From positions 3,720,001 through 3,784,000 of the forward strand of contig NZ_LT629787.1 in assembly GCF_900105655.1 (NCBI RefSeq): a DNA stretch of 64,000 bases, in the 5' to 3' direction. This document shows, piece after piece, positions 31,942 through 43,948 of the stretch; position 1 is the stretch's first letter, and each line of letters begins with the position of its first letter. The notes under the pieces are model-generated. The model had not been told where the DNA came from. It ran no database searches and saw only the letters and a list, made by a program, of their open reading frames with translations. The stretch is from Halopseudomonas salegens (GTDB lineage Bacteria > Pseudomonadota > Gammaproteobacteria > Pseudomonadales > Pseudomonadaceae). Position numbers and translations under genes: made by a program.

Positions 31942-33891
31942 TTGAACGACATGGCGAAAAACCTGATTCTGTGGTTGATCATTGCCGCGGTGCTGGTCAC
32001 GGTAATGAACAACTTCAGCAGCAGCCCCGAGCCGCGCACAGTGAACTATACCGAGTTTCTTGAATTGGTCAGGGATCGCCAGGTCGAGCGTGTAACCGTG
32101 GATGGGCATACCATTGTTGGCCAGCGTCGGGATGGCGGTGAATTCCGCACCATTCGTCCGGCGATTCAGGATGCCGGCCTGATCGGCGATTTGCTGGACA
32201 ACGACGTTGTGGTTGAGGGCAAACAGCCTGAACAACAGAGCATCTGGACGCAGCTGCTGATTGCCAGCTTCCCGATTCTGATCATTATTGCGATTTTCCT
32301 GTTCTTCATGCGCCAGATGCAGGGCGGCGGCGGTGGTCGTGGTGGCCCGATGAGCTTCGGCAAAAGCAAAGCCAAAATGCTGGCAGAGGATCAGGTGAAA
32401 ACGCGGCTGGCCGACGTTGCCGGCTGTGATGAAGCCAAGGAAGAAGTGGGTGAGCTGGTCGACTTCCTGCGCGATCCAGGCAAGTTTCAGCGCCTGGGTG
32501 GTCATATTCCCCGTGGCGTATTGATGGTGGGTCAGCCGGGTACCGGTAAAACCTTGCTCGCCAAGGCGATTGCCGGCGAAGCGCGGGTCCCCTTCTTCAC
32601 TATTTCCGGCTCGGATTTCGTGGAAATGTTCGTGGGTGTCGGTGCCAGCCGCGTGCGCGACATGTTCGAGCAGGCCAAGAAGCATGCCCCCTGCATTATT
32701 TTCATCGACGAAATCGATGCTGTTGGTCGTCACCGGGGTGCCGGTATGGGCGGCGGGCATGACGAGCGTGAACAGACGCTGAACCAGTTGCTGGTTGAAA
32801 TGGACGGTTTTGAGGCCAACGACGGCATTATCGTGGTCGCTGCGACCAACCGCCCGGATGTGCTGGATCCAGCATTGCTGCGTCCAGGTCGCTTTGACCG
32901 CCAGGTGGTTGTCGGGCTGCCGGATATTCGTGGTCGTGAGCAGATTCTGAAGGTTCACATGCGCAAGGTGCCGATGGGTGATGACGTCAAGCCTGCGGTG
33001 ATTGCTCGCGGCACGCCCGGGTTCTCCGGTGCCGATCTGGCCAACCTGGTCAATGAAGCCTCTCTGTTTGCCGCTCGTGCCAACAAGCGGTTGGTCGATA
33101 TGAAGGAATTCGAGCTGGCCAAGGACAAGATCATGATGGGCGCCGAGCGCAAATCCATGGTCATGTCGGAGAAGGAAAAGCTGAATACCGCCTATCACGA
33201 GTCAGGCCATGCGATTGTCGGCCGCCTGGTGCCTGATCACGATCCGGTCTACAAGGTATCGATCATTCCCCGTGGCCGGGCCCTGGGTGTGACCATGTTC
33301 CTGCCTGAAGAAGATCGTTACAGCCTGTCCAAGCGGGCGTTGGAAAGCCAGATCTGCTCACTGTTCGGTGGTCGTATTGCCGAAGAAATGACCCTGGGCT
33401 TTGATGGTGTGACTACCGGCGCTTCCAACGATATCCAGCGCGCTACCCAGTTGGCCAAGAACATGGTGACCAAGTGGGGTCTGTCGGAAAAAATGGGGCC
33501 GCTGCAATATGCCGAAGAAGAGGGTGAAGTCTTCCTCGGCCGCAGCTCCGGTAGCAGTCAGAGCAGTTTCTCCGGTGAAACCGCCAAGATGATTGACCAG
33601 GAAGTTCGTCGCATCATTGATGAATGTTACGGTACGGCCAAGCGTTTGCTGGATGAAAACCGTGACAAGCTGGAGTTGATGGCTCAGGCATTGATGAAGT
33701 ACGAAACCATTGATACCGAACAGATTGACGAGATCATGTCGGGCAAGGCCCCCAAACCGCCGAAAGACTGGTCAGACGACAAGCCTTCCGGTCCGTCGGC
33801 TGCCGCTGGTGATGCGGGCGAGGATGATGCCGAAGAAGACCGCAGCCGAGATCGCAATGATCCTATCGGCGGCCCGGCCGGGGAACACTGA
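31942..33891 (+). CDS. ftsH: ATP-dependent zinc metalloprotease FtsH (TTG start)
   Basis: A 649-residue membrane-anchored AAA protease that degrades misfolded membrane proteins and regulators. Two N-terminal TMs (about 5-23 and 105-125) flank a periplasmic domain. Walker A is GQPGTGKT (197-204, with Gln198 where Pro is usual), followed by the SRH and the zinc site HESGH (419-423; Ser replaces the common Ala). The TTG at 31942, seven bases after GAGGG, gives [13 protein letters not shown], resembling E. coli MSDMAKN; the ATG at 31951 is the alternative. folP follows after 6 bases. Confidence 0.97.
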   Translation: MNDMAKNLILWLIIAAVLVTVMNNFSSSPEPRTVNYTEFLELVRDRQVERVTVDGHTIVGQRRDGGEFRTIRPAIQDAGLIGDLLDNDVVVEGKQPEQQSIWTQLLIASFPILIIIAIFLFFMRQMQGGGGGRGGPMSFGKSKAKMLAEDQVKTRLADVAGCDEAKEEVGELVDFLRDPGKFQRLGGHIPRGVLMVGQPGTGKTLLAKAIAGEARVPFFTISGSDFVEMFVGVGASRVRDMFEQAKKHAPCIIFIDEIDAVGRHRGAGMGGGHDEREQTLNQLLVEMDGFEANDGIIVVAATNRPDVLDPALLRPGRFDRQVVVGLPDIRGREQILKVHMRKVPMGDDVKPAVIARGTPGFSGADLANLVNEASLFAARANKRLVDMKEFELAKDKIMMGAERKSMVMSEKEKLNTAYHESGHAIVGRLVPDHDPVYKVSIIPRGRALGVTMFLPEEDRYSLSKRALESQICSLFGGRIAEEMTLGFDGVTTGASNDIQRATQLAKNMVTKWGLSEKMGPLQYAEEEGEVFLGRSSGSSQSSFSGETAKMIDQEVRRIIDECYGTAKRLLDENRDKLELMAQALMKYETIDTEQIDEIMSGKAPKPPKDWSDDKPSGPSAAAGDAGEDDAEEDRSRDRNDPIGGPAGEH

Positions 33892-33897
33892 CGCTCC

Positions 33898-34752
33898 ATG
33901 GCTGATGCAGTACGTGCTCGCTGGCTGCCGTGTGGCAGTCAGCGGCTAGATCTTTCTACCACCCAGGTCATGGGTGTTCTCAATGTCACGCCAGACTCGT
34001 TTTCCGATGGCGGCCACTTCAGCAAGCTTGATGCGGCTTTGTATCGCTGTGAGCAGATGCTGGATGAAGGTGCCACCTTGATTGATGTGGGTGGCGAGTC
34101 TACGCGTCCCGGGGCAGAGCCGGTCAGCGCTACGGAAGAGCTGGATCGGGTGGTGCCGGTGGTTGCGGCCCTGCGCGAACGCTTTGATGTGGTGGTATCC
34201 ATGGATACCAGTACGCCCGAGGTTATGCGTGCCGGCGCTGCCGCAGGCGCCGGAGTCATCAACGATGTGCGCGCTTTGCGTCGTTCTGGCGCTCTGGCTG
34301 CCGCTGCCGAGACGGGTCTGGCGGTCTGTCTGATGCATATGCAGGGTGAGCCGGGATCCATGCAGGCAGCTCCGCACTATGAAGATCTGCTGGCTGAGGT
34401 CAGTGCTTTTCTTGGTGAGCGGGTGGCAGCTGCCCGCGCAGCCGGCGTGTCGGAAGAGGCGTTGGTGATCGATCCCGGTTTCGGTTTTGGCAAAACCCTT
34501 GAGCACAACTTGCAGCTTTTTGCCCGGATGTCCGAGGTGGCACCCTTGCAGCGCCCGCTGCTGGTCGGGGTATCCCGCAAAAGCATGATCGGCAATGCCT
34601 TGCAGCGCCCGCTCGAACAGCGTCTGGCTGGCGGGTTGGCGCTGGCCAGCCTGGCGGTCACTCTCGGCGCGCGGATTATCCGCACCCATGATGTGGCAGC
34701 CACTCTGGATGCGGTGCGCATGACCGAAGCGGTACTGGCCTCGCGCGGCTGA
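33898..34752 (+). CDS. folP: Dihydropteroate synthase
   Basis: A 284-residue folate enzyme joining p-aminobenzoate to the pterin pyrophosphate; the target of sulfonamides. Signatures are [15 protein letters not shown] and [11 protein letters not shown], with SRKSMIG in the C-terminal half. It lies between ftsH and glmM in the usual order. Confidence 0.97.
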   Translation: MADAVRARWLPCGSQRLDLSTTQVMGVLNVTPDSFSDGGHFSKLDAALYRCEQMLDEGATLIDVGGESTRPGAEPVSATEELDRVVPVVAALRERFDVVVSMDTSTPEVMRAGAAAGAGVINDVRALRRSGALAAAAETGLAVCLMHMQGEPGSMQAAPHYEDLLAEVSAFLGERVAAARAAGVSEEALVIDPGFGFGKTLEHNLQLFARMSEVAPLQRPLLVGVSRKSMIGNALQRPLEQRLAGGLALASLAVTLGARIIRTHDVAATLDAVRMTEAVLASRG

Positions 34753-34828
34753 GTTGCTGCCAGTTTTGCGCCGATCTGCGACAATAACGGCAAACGGCAG
34801 CCACGCCGAATCGCTACAGGAACACAGC

Positions 34829-36172
34829 ATGCAGAAAAAATACTTTGGCACCGACGGTATTCGCGGTCAGGTCGGCCAACACCCGATAACACCCGAATTC
34901 ATGCTCAAGCTGGGCTGGGCAGTAGGTACTGCCTTCGGTGGTGAAGTCGACTGCAAGGTCGTGATTGGCAAGGATACGCGCATTTCCGGCTACATGTTTG
35001 AGTCTGCGCTGGAGGCGGGGTTGTCGGCGGCAGGCGCCGAGGTGAAGTTGCTTGGCCCGATGCCTACTCCGGCGATTGCTTATCTGACGCGTACTTTTCA
35101 GGCTGACGTCGGTATCGTTATCAGCGCCTCGCACAATCCCTTTTATGACAACGGCATCAAGTTCTTCTCCGCGTCGGGCAGCAAGTTGCCCGACGAGATG
35201 GAGCTGGAAATCGAGCGCCTGGTTGACGGGCCCATGTCCGTGGTCGATTCCTCCCTGCTGGGCAAGGTGGCACGGATAGATGATGCCTCCGGGCGCTATA
35301 TCGAGTTTTGCAAAAGCAGCGTGCCGGTGGGTACCAGTTTTCGCGGTATGAAAATAGTGCTCGACTGTGCCCATGGTGCGACCTACAAGGTGGCGCCCAG
35401 TGTGTTTGCCGAGCTGGGTGCCGATGTCAGTGTGATCGGGGCAACGCCGGATGGGCTGAACATCAATGCCGAGGTTGGCTCGACGCATACACAGGCATTG
35501 CGCACCGCAGTCCTCAAGCAGGGTGCCGATCTCGGGATCGCCTTTGATGGTGACGGTGACCGGGTGATGATGGTGGACAGTCAGGGCAACGAGATTGATG
35601 GCGATCAGCTGCTCTACATCATGGCCATGGATCTGCACGAGCGTGACCTGTTGCGTGGCGGTGTAGTTGGCACGCAAATGAGCAATCTGGGTCTGGAATT
35701 GGCGCTGGGCAAACAGGGTATCGAGCTGGTGCGCGCCAGGGTGGGCGACCGCTACGTCATGAGCGAGTTGCGTACACGGAACTGGATATTGGGTGGTGAG
35801 TCCTCTGGGCATCTGGTGTGCCTGAACAAGACGTCGACCGGTGATGGGATTATCGCCGCCTTGCAGGTGCTCAAGGCGCTGGAGCGTAGTGGCAAGAGCC
35901 TGCCCGAGGCGCTGTCGGGCATGCAGAAGTGCCCGCAGACGCTGATCAATGTCCGCTACCAGGCCGGCACCCAGGCACCGCTGGATGATCCCGGTTTGCA
36001 AGATGCGGTGGCCGCTGCAGAGCAACGCCTGGCTGATCGCGGTCGTGTGTTGTTGCGGTTGTCGGGGACCGAGCCGCTGATCCGCGTCATGGTCGAAGGA
36101 CAGGATGCGATCGAGGTCAGGCATGAGGCTGCCGCGCTGGCTGAGCGAGTGCGCCTGTTGTTTGCTGAATAA
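34829..36172 (+). CDS. glmM: Phosphoglucosamine mutase
   Basis: A 447-residue enzyme converting glucosamine-6-phosphate to glucosamine-1-phosphate for peptidoglycan and LPS. The active-site phosphoserine loop is [15 protein letters not shown], the metal-binding loop DGDGDR, and the sugar-binding loop GGESSGH. The start at [13 protein letters not shown], preceded by CAGGAA, removes 25 non-conserved residues of the longer frame. Confidence 0.97.
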   Translation: MQKKYFGTDGIRGQVGQHPITPEFMLKLGWAVGTAFGGEVDCKVVIGKDTRISGYMFESALEAGLSAAGAEVKLLGPMPTPAIAYLTRTFQADVGIVISASHNPFYDNGIKFFSASGSKLPDEMELEIERLVDGPMSVVDSSLLGKVARIDDASGRYIEFCKSSVPVGTSFRGMKIVLDCAHGATYKVAPSVFAELGADVSVIGATPDGLNINAEVGSTHTQALRTAVLKQGADLGIAFDGDGDRVMMVDSQGNEIDGDQLLYIMAMDLHERDLLRGGVVGTQMSNLGLELALGKQGIELVRARVGDRYVMSELRTRNWILGGESSGHLVCLNKTSTGDGIIAALQVLKALERSGKSLPEALSGMQKCPQTLINVRYQAGTQAPLDDPGLQDAVAAAEQRLADRGRVLLRLSGTEPLIRVMVEGQDAIEVRHEAAALAERVRLLFAE

Positions 36173-36244
36173 ACCCGGGCGAGCGGTTGTGTCGCTGCAG
36201 CAACTTGGTTAAGATTGGCGCCCGCTTGAGCAGAGAGGTTGGGC

Positions 36245-37006
36245 ATGCGCCGTCCGCTGGTAGCAGGTAACTGGAAAATGCACGGTACCCGGCAGTCTGT
36301 CGATCGTCTGCTGGACGAGCTCTGTCGGGAGGATTGGCCTGAACAGGTTGACCTGATGATTGCGCCGCCAGCGCTGTATATCGAGCGCTGTCTCTCGGCT
36401 CTGGCATCGACACCGTTGCGCCTGGCGGGTCAGACCAGTGCCTGGCAAGCCGAGCCGGGCGCTCTGACCGGCGAGATATCGCCGGCCCAGCTGCGTGATG
36501 CAGGTTGTGAATATGTATTGGTAGGCCACTCCGAGCGGCGCAGTCTGTTTGCCGAAACAGATGAGTCGATCTGCCGCAAGTTTGCGGCGGCGCTGGCATG
36601 TGGCTTGCGCCCCGTGCTGTGTGTGGGTGAGACGCGCGAGCAGCGTGATGCCGGGGCAACGGCCGAGGTGGTTGGGTCTCAGCTACAAGCCGTGCTGGAT
36701 GTGTTTGGCGTCGGTGGGTTGGCTCAGGGTGTGATAGCCTACGAACCGGTTTGGGCTATTGGCACCGGCTTGACGGCCAGTCCTGACCAGGCGCAGGACG
36801 TACATGCCATGGTTCGCGCTCGTCTGGCCTTGCTGGATGATGAGCAGGCGCAGGCAGTACAGATAGTTTATGGCGGCAGTGTCAAGGCGGATAACGCCGA
36901 AGAGCTGTTTGCCATGCCGGATATCGATGGCGGGCTGGTTGGTGGGGCCTCGCTCAATGCAGAAGAATTTGGTGCGATTGCGCGCGCCGCGGGAAAAGCA
37001 TCATGA
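36245..37006 (+). CDS. tpiA: Triosephosphate isomerase
   Basis: A 253-residue glycolytic isomerase. NWKMHG holds the substrate Lys, GHSERR the catalytic His, and [10 protein letters not shown] the catalytic Glu; YGGSVK is the phosphate loop. The ATG at 36245 follows GAGAGG by six bases; the TTG two codons earlier is rejected. Its stop overlaps the secG start (ATGA). Confidence 0.97.
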   Translation: MRRPLVAGNWKMHGTRQSVDRLLDELCREDWPEQVDLMIAPPALYIERCLSALASTPLRLAGQTSAWQAEPGALTGEISPAQLRDAGCEYVLVGHSERRSLFAETDESICRKFAAALACGLRPVLCVGETREQRDAGATAEVVGSQLQAVLDVFGVGGLAQGVIAYEPVWAIGTGLTASPDQAQDVHAMVRARLALLDDEQAQAVQIVYGGSVKADNAEELFAMPDIDGGLVGGASLNAEEFGAIARAAGKAS

Positions 37007-37377
37007 TTGAAACCGTTATTGTTATTGTCCACCTGGTCGTCGCCATTGCGTTGGTTGGCCTGGTGTTAATGCAGCAGGGAAAGGGAGCCGAAACCGGTGC
37101 ATCCTTTGGTTCTGGCGCTTCAGGTACGGTTTTTGGCAGCCAGGGCGCGGCAACCTTTCTAAGTCGCTTGACTGCTGTGCTGGCTGCTGTATTCTTCGCA
37201 ACCTCGCTGGGTCTGGCTTATTATGCCAGTACGCAGGCAAGTCAGATTCGTGACGGTGGTTTGCCGGATCCGGTGCTGCTGACCGAGCCTCAGCCTGCGA
37301 TCAGTGATGATGTGCCTGTTCTGGAAGAGCAGGATACGGAAGCTCCGGCTACCGGTGATGTACCCTCGGTTGACTGA
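37003..37377 (+). CDS. secG: Protein translocase subunit SecG
   Basis: A 124-residue component of SecYEG with two TMs (about 1-20 and 53-75) separated by [20 protein letters not shown], the conserved SecG loop. The acidic, proline-containing C-terminal tail is longer than in E. coli. It is coupled to tpiA and followed by tRNA-Leu 18 bases later. Confidence 0.95.
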   Translation: MIETVIVIVHLVVAIALVGLVLMQQGKGAETGASFGSGASGTVFGSQGAATFLSRLTAVLAAVFFATSLGLAYYASTQASQIRDGGLPDPVLLTEPQPAISDDVPVLEEQDTEAPATGDVPSVD

Positions 37378-37395
37378 AGGGTCGACACAGTTTTT

Positions 37396-37480
37396 GCGGA
37401 AGTGGTGGAATTGGTAGACACGCTATCTTGAGGGGGTAGTGCCTTCGGGTGTATGGGTTCGAGTCCCATCTTCCGCACCA
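37396..37480 (+). tRNA. tRNA-Leu (anticodon GAG)
   Basis: An 85-base class II tRNA with encoded CCA. Acceptor arms are GCGGAAG / CTTCCGC; the anticodon stem CTATC / GGTAG encloses the loop TTGAGGG, giving GAG. The long variable arm is TGCCTTCGGGTGT, and the T arm ATGGGTTCGAGTCCCAT. Confidence 0.97.
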
Positions 37481-37487
37481 ATCTCTC

Positions 37488-37507
37488 AGAGCCTCTTATG
37501 GGGCTCT
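37488..37507 (+). terminator. Weak hairpin after tRNA-Leu
   Basis: AGAGCC / GGCTCT arms with an 8-base loop are followed by TGTCTTG. It may mark the 3' end or a processing site of the secG-tRNA transcript. Confidence 0.35.
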
Positions 37508-37580
37508 TGTCTTGCAGGGGGCGTTTGCGCCGGTTGTCATGTTTGGCTTCCGGGCGTATAATTCATGCCCTCGGATTCGA

Positions 37581-37657
<77 letters not shown>

Positions 37658-37664
37658 GTTTAAG

Positions 37665-37685
37665 GCCCCTGTTCAGGGGCTTTTT
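37665..37685 (+). terminator. Intrinsic terminator after tRNA-fMet
   Basis: GCCCCT / AGGGGC with a 4-base loop is followed by TTTTT. It is well placed to end the tRNA transcript, with rimP beginning about 150 bases later. Confidence 0.8.
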
Positions 37686-37833
37686 ATTAGGGGTTTTGTC
37701 TGTCCCGGCGGCGTTTCCGATCGGGGTTTTGGCGTACCCCGGAAGTCTGGACCCTATGCTTGGCATCAGGGTGGCCAGAGTCGTGATGGGCCAAGGGCCC
37801 ATTTTTTGTTGGTGGAGAAAGAGGCAAGTCAAT

Positions 37834-38289
37834 TTGGCTGGCAAGCAGACCGAACTGGAAGCATTGTTGGTACCCGGCATAGAATCGCTGGGCTATCAGT
37901 GCTGGGGTATTGAATATCTGTCGCAAGGGCGGCATACCCTGCTGCGGGTGTATATCGATCATGCCGATGGTATCGATGTCGAAGCCTGTGCAGCCGTCAG
38001 CCGACATCTGAGCGGTCTGCTCGATGTGGAAGACCCGATCAGCAATGACTATACCCTGGAGGTTTCTTCCCCAGGCATGGACCGGCCCCTGTTTACCCTT
38101 GAACAATATCAGGCGCACATTGGCGAACAGGTCAAGGTCAAACTGCGCAGTCCCTATGAAGGGCGCAGGAATTTTCAAGGCATCATTCGCGGCACTGAAG
38201 CCGATGAGGTGGTGCTGCAGGTGGATGATCACGAATATCTGTTGCCGATTGATACGATCGACAAGGGCAATATCATACCCCGTTTTTGA
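37834..38289 (+). CDS. rimP: Ribosome maturation factor RimP (TTG start)
   Basis: A 151-residue factor for 30S assembly. Conserved segments are [29 protein letters not shown] and YEGRRNFQG. The start was set at TTG 37834 ([12 protein letters not shown]), nine bases after GAGG; it aligns in length with P. aeruginosa RimP as remembered. The longer open frame would run back through the tRNA genes. First gene of rimP-nusA-infB-rbfA-truB. Confidence 0.93.
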   Translation: MAGKQTELEALLVPGIESLGYQCWGIEYLSQGRHTLLRVYIDHADGIDVEACAAVSRHLSGLLDVEDPISNDYTLEVSSPGMDRPLFTLEQYQAHIGEQVKVKLRSPYEGRRNFQGIIRGTEADEVVLQVDDHEYLLPIDTIDKGNIIPRF

Positions 38290-38333
38290 GGTGGGCTAAC
38301 CGCCCCTCTGGATGGCTTTAGGCGAGGCATACG

Positions 38334-39815
38334 ATGAGCAAAGAAGTGCTGCTGGTTGTGGAATCCGTTTCCAACGAAAAAGGCGTGCCACCCGGCGTAA
38401 TTTTTGAGGCCCTGGAACTGGCATTGGCCACGGCAACGAAAAAGCGCTACGAGGACGAAGTCGATGTGCGCGTCGAGATCAACCGTCAGACCGGTCTGTA
38501 CGACAGCTACCGTCGCTGGACAGTGGTCGCCGATGAAGATTTTGAAGAGCCGGAAATGCAACTGACACTGGATCAGGCGCAAGAGCGTGATCCGTCGTTG
38601 GAGATTGGCGCGGTTATCGAAGAAAAAATCGACTCGATCGAGTTCGGCCGTATTGCCGCACAAATCGCCAAGCAGGTCATCGTGCAGAAAGTGCGCGAAG
38701 CCGAGCGGGCCCAGGTCGTCGATGCCTACCGCGAACGGGTTGGCGAAATCCTCAGCGGCACAGTGAAGAAAGTCACCCGTGACAGCATTATTGTTGATCT
38801 GGGCAACAATGCCGAAGCGGTATTGCCGCGCGAGGAAATGATTCCGCGCGAGACTTTCCGCAGCGGCGTGCGTATCCGTGCCCTGCTCAAGGATATTCGT
38901 ACCGAGAACCGTGGTCCGCAACTGGTGCTGTCACGCGCTTGCCCGGAAATGATCATGGAGCTGTTCCGCATCGAAGTGCCGGAAATCTCCGAAGGCCTGA
39001 TCGAACTCATGGGGGCTGCCCGTGACCCGGGGTCGCGGGCCAAGATTGCCGTGCGCTCGAAAGACAAGCGCATTGATCCCCAGGGTGCCTGCATCGGTAT
39101 GCGCGGTTCGCGCGTGCAGGCGGTAACTGGTGAGCTGGGCGGCGAGCGTGTGGATATCGTGCTCTGGGACGATAACCTGGCTCAGTTTGTCATCAACGCC
39201 ATGGCGCCGGCTGAAGTCGCTGCCATTATTGTCGACGAAGATACCCACGCAATCGACATTGCGGTCGGGGAAGACAATCTGGCGCAAGCCATTGGCCGTA
39301 GCGGTCAGAATGTTCGTCTGGCCAGCCAGTTGACTGGCTGGACGCTGAACGTGATGACCGAGGATGACATTCGCGCCAAGCAGGAAGCCGAGACAGGCGA
39401 TATTCTGCAGCTGTTCATGGACGAGCTGGATGTGGAAGACGACCTGGCCAGTGTGCTGGTTGAAGAAGGCTTTACCAGTCTGGAAGAAGTGGCTTACGTG
39501 CCAATGGAAGAGATGCTCGAAATCGACGGTTTTGACGAAGATATCGTCACTGAGCTGCGTGCCCGGGCCAAGGATCGTCTGTTGACCAAGGCGATCGCCA
39601 ACGAGGAGAAGCTTGAAGAGGCCCAACCGGCCGATGACCTGCTGGGGATGGACGGTATGGAACGCGCCCTGGCATTCCAACTGGCGGCCAATGGCATTGT
39701 GACCATGGAAGACCTGGCCGAACAGTCGGTGGATGACTTGCTGGATATTGACGGTATGAACGAAGAGCGGGCCGGCGCCTTGATCATGGCCGCTCGTGCC
39801 CCCTGGTTTGCATAA
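38334..39815 (+). CDS. nusA: Transcription termination/antitermination protein NusA
   Basis: A 493-residue RNA-polymerase-binding factor controlling pausing, termination and antitermination. The N-terminal polymerase-binding domain is followed by an S1 domain (about 135-200), two KH domains (including [21 protein letters not shown]), and two C-terminal acidic repeats (about 365-490) as in the 495-residue E. coli protein. Confidence 0.98.
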   Translation: MSKEVLLVVESVSNEKGVPPGVIFEALELALATATKKRYEDEVDVRVEINRQTGLYDSYRRWTVVADEDFEEPEMQLTLDQAQERDPSLEIGAVIEEKIDSIEFGRIAAQIAKQVIVQKVREAERAQVVDAYRERVGEILSGTVKKVTRDSIIVDLGNNAEAVLPREEMIPRETFRSGVRIRALLKDIRTENRGPQLVLSRACPEMIMELFRIEVPEISEGLIELMGAARDPGSRAKIAVRSKDKRIDPQGACIGMRGSRVQAVTGELGGERVDIVLWDDNLAQFVINAMAPAEVAAIIVDEDTHAIDIAVGEDNLAQAIGRSGQNVRLASQLTGWTLNVMTEDDIRAKQEAETGDILQLFMDELDVEDDLASVLVEEGFTSLEEVAYVPMEEMLEIDGFDEDIVTELRARAKDRLLTKAIANEEKLEEAQPADDLLGMDGMERALAFQLAANGIVTMEDLAEQSVDDLLDIDGMNEERAGALIMAARAPWFA

Positions 39816-39875
39816 CCGGTCGGTGCTGGAGACAAGCCTGCGGTGACGCATGGATCCGACTGAGGAGAGACGTGA

Positions 39876-42389
39876 ATGGCTGAAGTAACGGTCAAAGAAT
39901 TAGCCGCTGAAGTAGGTACGCCGGTTGAGCGCCTGCTGCAGCAGATGAAAGAAGCCGGGCTGGAACACAGCAAGGCCGAGCAGAATGTGAGCGACAGCGA
40001 AAAACAGATGCTGTTGACCCACCTGAAAACAGCTCATGGTGGCGAAGCCAGTGGCGAGCCGCGCAAGATTACGCTGAAGCGCAAGACCGTAAGCAAGCTG
40101 CGGGTTGCCGGCAGCAAGACGGTCAACGTTGAAGTGCGCAAGAAGAAGACGTATGTCAAGCGTGATCCGGCCGAGCTGGAAGCCGAGCGCGAGCGTGAGA
40201 TAGCCGAGCAGCGTGATGCTGAAGAAGCGCGCATCAAGGCTGCTGAAGAGGCGAAGACGCGTGCCGAGGAAGAAGCGGCACGCAAGGCTGAGGCGGAGTC
40301 CAAGTCTGCAGCCTCTACGGCCAAGCCAGAGGCGGCAACCGAGCCGACTCCGGCACCGGCGCCCGAACCGGCACCGGTAGCGCCCATTGCTCCCGAGCCA
40401 ATCGTCGAGAAGAAAAAAGAAGAGCCACGGCGCAAACATGCCGCCCCTTCACGTGCTGATGACGACGAAGAACGTCGTCGCAAGCGCGCTGGTGGCCATG
40501 CTGGCAGCAAGGCTCGCAATACCGGCCGCATAATGGATGAAGATGGCGGCGGTGGCCGGCGTCGTGGTGGTGGCAGCAAGCTGAAGGCGAACAAGAAGCG
40601 CAATCAGCATGGCTTCGAGAAGCCGACAGGTCCCGTGGTTCGCGAAGTGGTCATCGGTGAAACCATCACGGTCGCCGAGCTGGCACAGAAGATGTCGGTC
40701 AAAGCAGCCGAAGTGATCAAATACATGTTCAAGAACGGCACCATGGTGACTATCAACCAGGTGTTGGACCAGGATACTGCGGCCATTGTTGCCGAAGATA
40801 TGGGTCACAAGGTCAAGCAGGTGCGTGAGGACGAGATCGAAGATCAACTGGTCGAGACCCATGCCCACGAAGGCGAGCTGGTGTCACGTGCGCCGGTGGT
40901 TACCGTCATGGGTCATGTTGACCATGGCAAGACCTCGCTGCTCGATTATATTCGTCGCGCCAAGGTGGCTTCCGGTGAGGCAGGTGGTATTACCCAGCAT
41001 ATCGGTGCCTATCATGTGGAAACCGAGCGCGGCATGGTCACCTTCCTGGATACCCCCGGTCACGCGGCCTTTACTGCCATGCGTGCTCGCGGTGCCAAAG
41101 CCACGGATATCGTGATTCTGGTAGTAGCCGCCGATGACGGCGTGATGCCGCAGACCGAAGAAGCCGTGGCGCACGCCAAGGCAGCCGGTGTGCCGCTGGT
41201 CGTTGCAGTCAACAAGGTCGACAAGGAAGATGCTGATCCGGACCGTATCAAGAACGGTCTGGCTGCGCTGGATGTGATCCCGGAAGAGTGGGGCGGCGAC
41301 ACCATTTTCGTCCATGTATCGGCCAAGGTCGGTACCGGGATTGACGATCTGCTGGAAGCTGTCCTGCTGCAGGCTGAAGTACTTGAGCTCCAGGCGCAGC
41401 CATCGGCACCGGGTCGTGGTGTGGTGATCGAATCCCGTCTAGACAAGGGGCGTGGTCCGGTGGCTTCCGTACTGGTTCAGACCGGTACCCTGCGCCAGGG
41501 TGATATTGTCCTCGCGGGTGTCAATTATGGCCGCGTGCGCGCCATGCTGGATGAAAACGGTCAGCCGGTGAAAGAAGCGGGTCCGTCGATTCCGGTCGAA
41601 ATTCTTGGCCTGGATGGCACGCCGGATGCCGGTGACGAGCTGAACGTCGTCGCTGATGAACGCAAGGCGCGTGAAATTGCCCTGTTCCGCCAAGGCAAGT
41701 TCCGTGAGATCAAGCTGGCTCGGCAGCAGAGCGCCAAACTGGAAAACATGTTCGAGAACATGGGCCAGGGCGAGAAGAAAACGCTCAATGTGGTGCTCAA
41801 GGCTGACGTGCGCGGTTCACTGGAAGCGCTGCAAAGCTCACTCGGCGAACTGGGTAACGATGAAGTTCAGGTCAAGATCGTTTCCGGTGGTGTCGGTGGT
41901 ATCACTGAAACCGACGCCAACCTGGCACTGGCCTCGAACGCCGTTGTCTTTGGTTTCAATGTGCGGGCTGATGCCTCGGCGCGCAAGATCATTGAGAGCG
42001 AAGGTCTGGACCTGCGTTACTACAGCGTCATCTATGAAATCATTGATGATGTGAAGAAGGCTTTGACCGGGATGTTGGGCAGCGATGTTCGCGAACAGAT
42101 TCTCGGCGTAGCCGAAGTGCGTGATGTGTTCCGTTCACCCAAGTTCGGTGCCGTGGCTGGTTGTATGGTCATCGAAGGCACTGTTTACCGTAACCGCCCG
42201 ATTCGCGTACTGCGCGAAGACGTGGTCATCTATGAAGGCGAGCTGGAATCCCTGCGTCGCTTCAAGGATGACGTCGCCGAGGTGCGTAATGGTATGGAGT
42301 GCGGCATCGGGGTGAAAAACTACAATGACGTTCGCGCCGGTGATCGCATCGAGGTGTTCGAGCGCGTTCAGGTAGCGCGGACCCTCTAA
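39876..42389 (+). CDS. infB: Translation initiation factor IF-2
   Basis: An 837-residue GTPase that delivers initiator tRNA to the ribosome. The N-terminal IF2N domain ([21 protein letters not shown]) is followed by a charged Ala/Glu/Lys/Pro linker (about 90-250), a second IF2N-like domain, and the G domain with GHVDHGKTS (about 346-354), DTPGHAAF and NKVDKED. Domains II-IV close the protein. The short linker explains the length below E. coli IF2-alpha (890). Confidence 0.98.
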   Translation: MAEVTVKELAAEVGTPVERLLQQMKEAGLEHSKAEQNVSDSEKQMLLTHLKTAHGGEASGEPRKITLKRKTVSKLRVAGSKTVNVEVRKKKTYVKRDPAELEAEREREIAEQRDAEEARIKAAEEAKTRAEEEAARKAEAESKSAASTAKPEAATEPTPAPAPEPAPVAPIAPEPIVEKKKEEPRRKHAAPSRADDDEERRRKRAGGHAGSKARNTGRIMDEDGGGGRRRGGGSKLKANKKRNQHGFEKPTGPVVREVVIGETITVAELAQKMSVKAAEVIKYMFKNGTMVTINQVLDQDTAAIVAEDMGHKVKQVREDEIEDQLVETHAHEGELVSRAPVVTVMGHVDHGKTSLLDYIRRAKVASGEAGGITQHIGAYHVETERGMVTFLDTPGHAAFTAMRARGAKATDIVILVVAADDGVMPQTEEAVAHAKAAGVPLVVAVNKVDKEDADPDRIKNGLAALDVIPEEWGGDTIFVHVSAKVGTGIDDLLEAVLLQAEVLELQAQPSAPGRGVVIESRLDKGRGPVASVLVQTGTLRQGDIVLAGVNYGRVRAMLDENGQPVKEAGPSIPVEILGLDGTPDAGDELNVVADERKAREIALFRQGKFREIKLARQQSAKLENMFENMGQGEKKTLNVVLKADVRGSLEALQSSLGELGNDEVQVKIVSGGVGGITETDANLALASNAVVFGFNVRADASARKIIESEGLDLRYYSVIYEIIDDVKKALTGMLGSDVREQILGVAEVRDVFRSPKFGAVAGCMVIEGTVYRNRPIRVLREDVVIYEGELESLRRFKDDVAEVRNGMECGIGVKNYNDVRAGDRIEVFERVQVARTL

Positions 42390-42398
42390 ACCCAGCTG

Positions 42399-42462
42399 AA
42401 AGCTGGAAGCTGAACACCGGGTGTTGCCTCAGGGCGGCATCCGGTTGCCAGCTTCCGGCTTT
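42399..42462. repeat. Nested inverted repeat between infB and rbfA
   Basis: Arms AAAGCTGGAAGCTG (42399-42412) and CAGCTTCCGGCTTT (42449-42462) pair over 13 of 14 bases. Inside lies a perfect hairpin AACACC-G-GGTGTT (42413-42425). The whole fills the 98-base infB-rbfA gap. It may be a REP-like element or an mRNA-stability structure; it ends just before the rbfA ribosome site. Confidence 0.7.
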
Positions 42463-42487
42463 GTGCTTTCTTGTGAGGAGCACGAAA

Positions 42488-42883
42488 GTGGCCAAAGAAT
42501 ATAGTCGTACCCAGCGCGTTGGTGATCAGATCCAGCGCGAGCTGGCGTTGCTGATTTCGCGTGAGGTCAAGGACCCACGGCTGGGTATGGTGACCGTGAC
42601 TGCGGTGGATGTCAGCCGTGATCTGGCACACGCAAAGGTGTTCATTACCCTGATGGGCAAGGACAGCGATGAGGATATCGCGCAGAATCTGGAGATCCTC
42701 AAGGATGCTGCCGGTTATCTGCGTATGTTGCTCGGCCGCAGCATGAAGCTGCGTAGCGTGCCGCAACTGCACTTCCATTATGATGAAAGTGTTCGTCGTG
42801 GGGTACGCTTGTCGTCATTGATCGAGCAGGCGGTGGCAGAAGATCGCCGGCACCATAAAGATAGTGGCGACAAGGAGTCGTGA
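42488..42883 (+). CDS. rbfA: Ribosome-binding factor A
   Basis: A 131-residue 30S maturation and cold-adaptation factor with a KH-like fold ([31 protein letters not shown]). The start is GTG 42488, seven bases after GAGGAG; the longer frame has no support. The stop region overlaps possible truB starts. Confidence 0.95.
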   Translation: MAKEYSRTQRVGDQIQRELALLISREVKDPRLGMVTVTAVDVSRDLAHAKVFITLMGKDSDEDIAQNLEILKDAAGYLRMLLGRSMKLRSVPQLHFHYDESVRRGVRLSSLIEQAVAEDRRHHKDSGDKES

Positions 42884-42885
42884 CC

Positions 42886-43803
42886 GTGGGAGTACGTCGC
42901 AAGCGCCGGGATGTCGATGGCGTACTGATTTTTGACAAGCCACTGGGCATGACCTCGAACGCCGCGCTGCAGAAGGTACGCTGGCTGTTCAATGCCAACA
43001 AGGGTGGGCATACCGGGAGTCTTGATCCTTTGGCCACTGGCGTACTGCCGCTGTGCCTGGGTGAAGCGACCAAGTTCTCCCAGTATTTGCTGGATGCCGA
43101 CAAGGCCTATATCACCGAAGGTCGTCTGGGCATGACCACCACCACCGGCGATGCCGAAGGTGAGGTGCTGGAGATCAGGCCGGTGGCTGTCGATCTGGCG
43201 GCGGTCGAGGCGGTCTTGCCGCGTTTTCGTGGCGCCATCGAGCAGGTGCCGCCGATGTATTCGGCACTGAAAAAGGATGGCCAGCCGTTATACAAACTGG
43301 CGCGGGCCGGCGAAACCGTGGAGCGTGCTGCGCGATCTGTTACTATTGATCGATTAACCCTGCTGGGGCTGGATGGTGATCGTCTGCGCTTGCAGGTGCA
43401 CTGCAGTAAAGGCACCTATATCCGCTCCCTGGTGGAAGATATCGGTCAGGCTCTGGGCTGCGGTGCCCATGTTTCGTCCTTGCGGCGGATTCAGGCTGGC
43501 CCTTTTGTCGAGGCTCAGTGCGTGACGCTGGAACAACTGGAAGCCATGCATGCCGACGGCGGCGCCGAGGCGCTGGATAGCCTGTTGCTGCCAATGGATA
43601 GCGGCCTGGAAGACTGGCCAGAAGTACAATTGACCGAGGATACCGCGCATTACCTGAACCATGGACAGGCAGTGCGCGTACCCGGTTCACCGGCCTTTGG
43701 TCTGGTCCGTCTGCGTGATCCGGCCGGGCGCTTTATCGGTATTGGTGAAATGACCGATGATGCACGCGTGGCACCGAAGCGTTTGATGCGCTTCAATGGC
43801 TGA
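42886..43803 (+). CDS. truB: tRNA pseudouridine(55) synthase
   Basis: A 305-residue enzyme forming pseudouridine 55 in tRNA T loops. The catalytic Asp lies in [25 protein letters not shown] precedes it and [13 protein letters not shown] follows. AAGGAG at 42872-42877 is eight bases from GTG 42886 ([12 protein letters not shown]) but only two from GTG 42880, so 42886 is preferred. If 42880 is used the gene overlaps rbfA in a GTGA. Confidence 0.94.
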   Translation: MGVRRKRRDVDGVLIFDKPLGMTSNAALQKVRWLFNANKGGHTGSLDPLATGVLPLCLGEATKFSQYLLDADKAYITEGRLGMTTTTGDAEGEVLEIRPVAVDLAAVEAVLPRFRGAIEQVPPMYSALKKDGQPLYKLARAGETVERAARSVTIDRLTLLGLDGDRLRLQVHCSKGTYIRSLVEDIGQALGCGAHVSSLRRIQAGPFVEAQCVTLEQLEAMHADGGAEALDSLLLPMDSGLEDWPEVQLTEDTAHYLNHGQAVRVPGSPAFGLVRLRDPAGRFIGIGEMTDDARVAPKRLMRFNG

Positions 43804-43842
43804 TAATTAAATCGCCTGTGGCTTCGGCTGCAGGAACCGAGT

Positions 43843-43858
43843 TGACCCGTCAGGGTCA
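43843..43858 (+). promoter_or_regulatory. Small hairpin in the truB-rpsO gap
   Basis: TGACCC / GGGTCA with a 4-base loop lies in the 145-base gap. There is no T run. It could be a weak truB end or part of the rpsO leader, which in E. coli is bound by S15. Confidence 0.3.
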
Positions 43859-43948
43859 CAACGAGGGTGGCTGTCAACAGGCACGGTCATTCCTCGCTAT
43901 ATCACACGGGACAAGATCCCGGCCTGTTACCTCAGAGGAAATTTCAAC

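Noticed and set aside
31882..33198. A 438-codon open frame antisense to ftsH
   Set aside because: Shadow of a highly conserved gene; His/Gln-rich with no start signals.
34814..36124. A 436-codon open frame antisense to glmM
   Set aside because: Shadow frame of a certain gene with no independent support.
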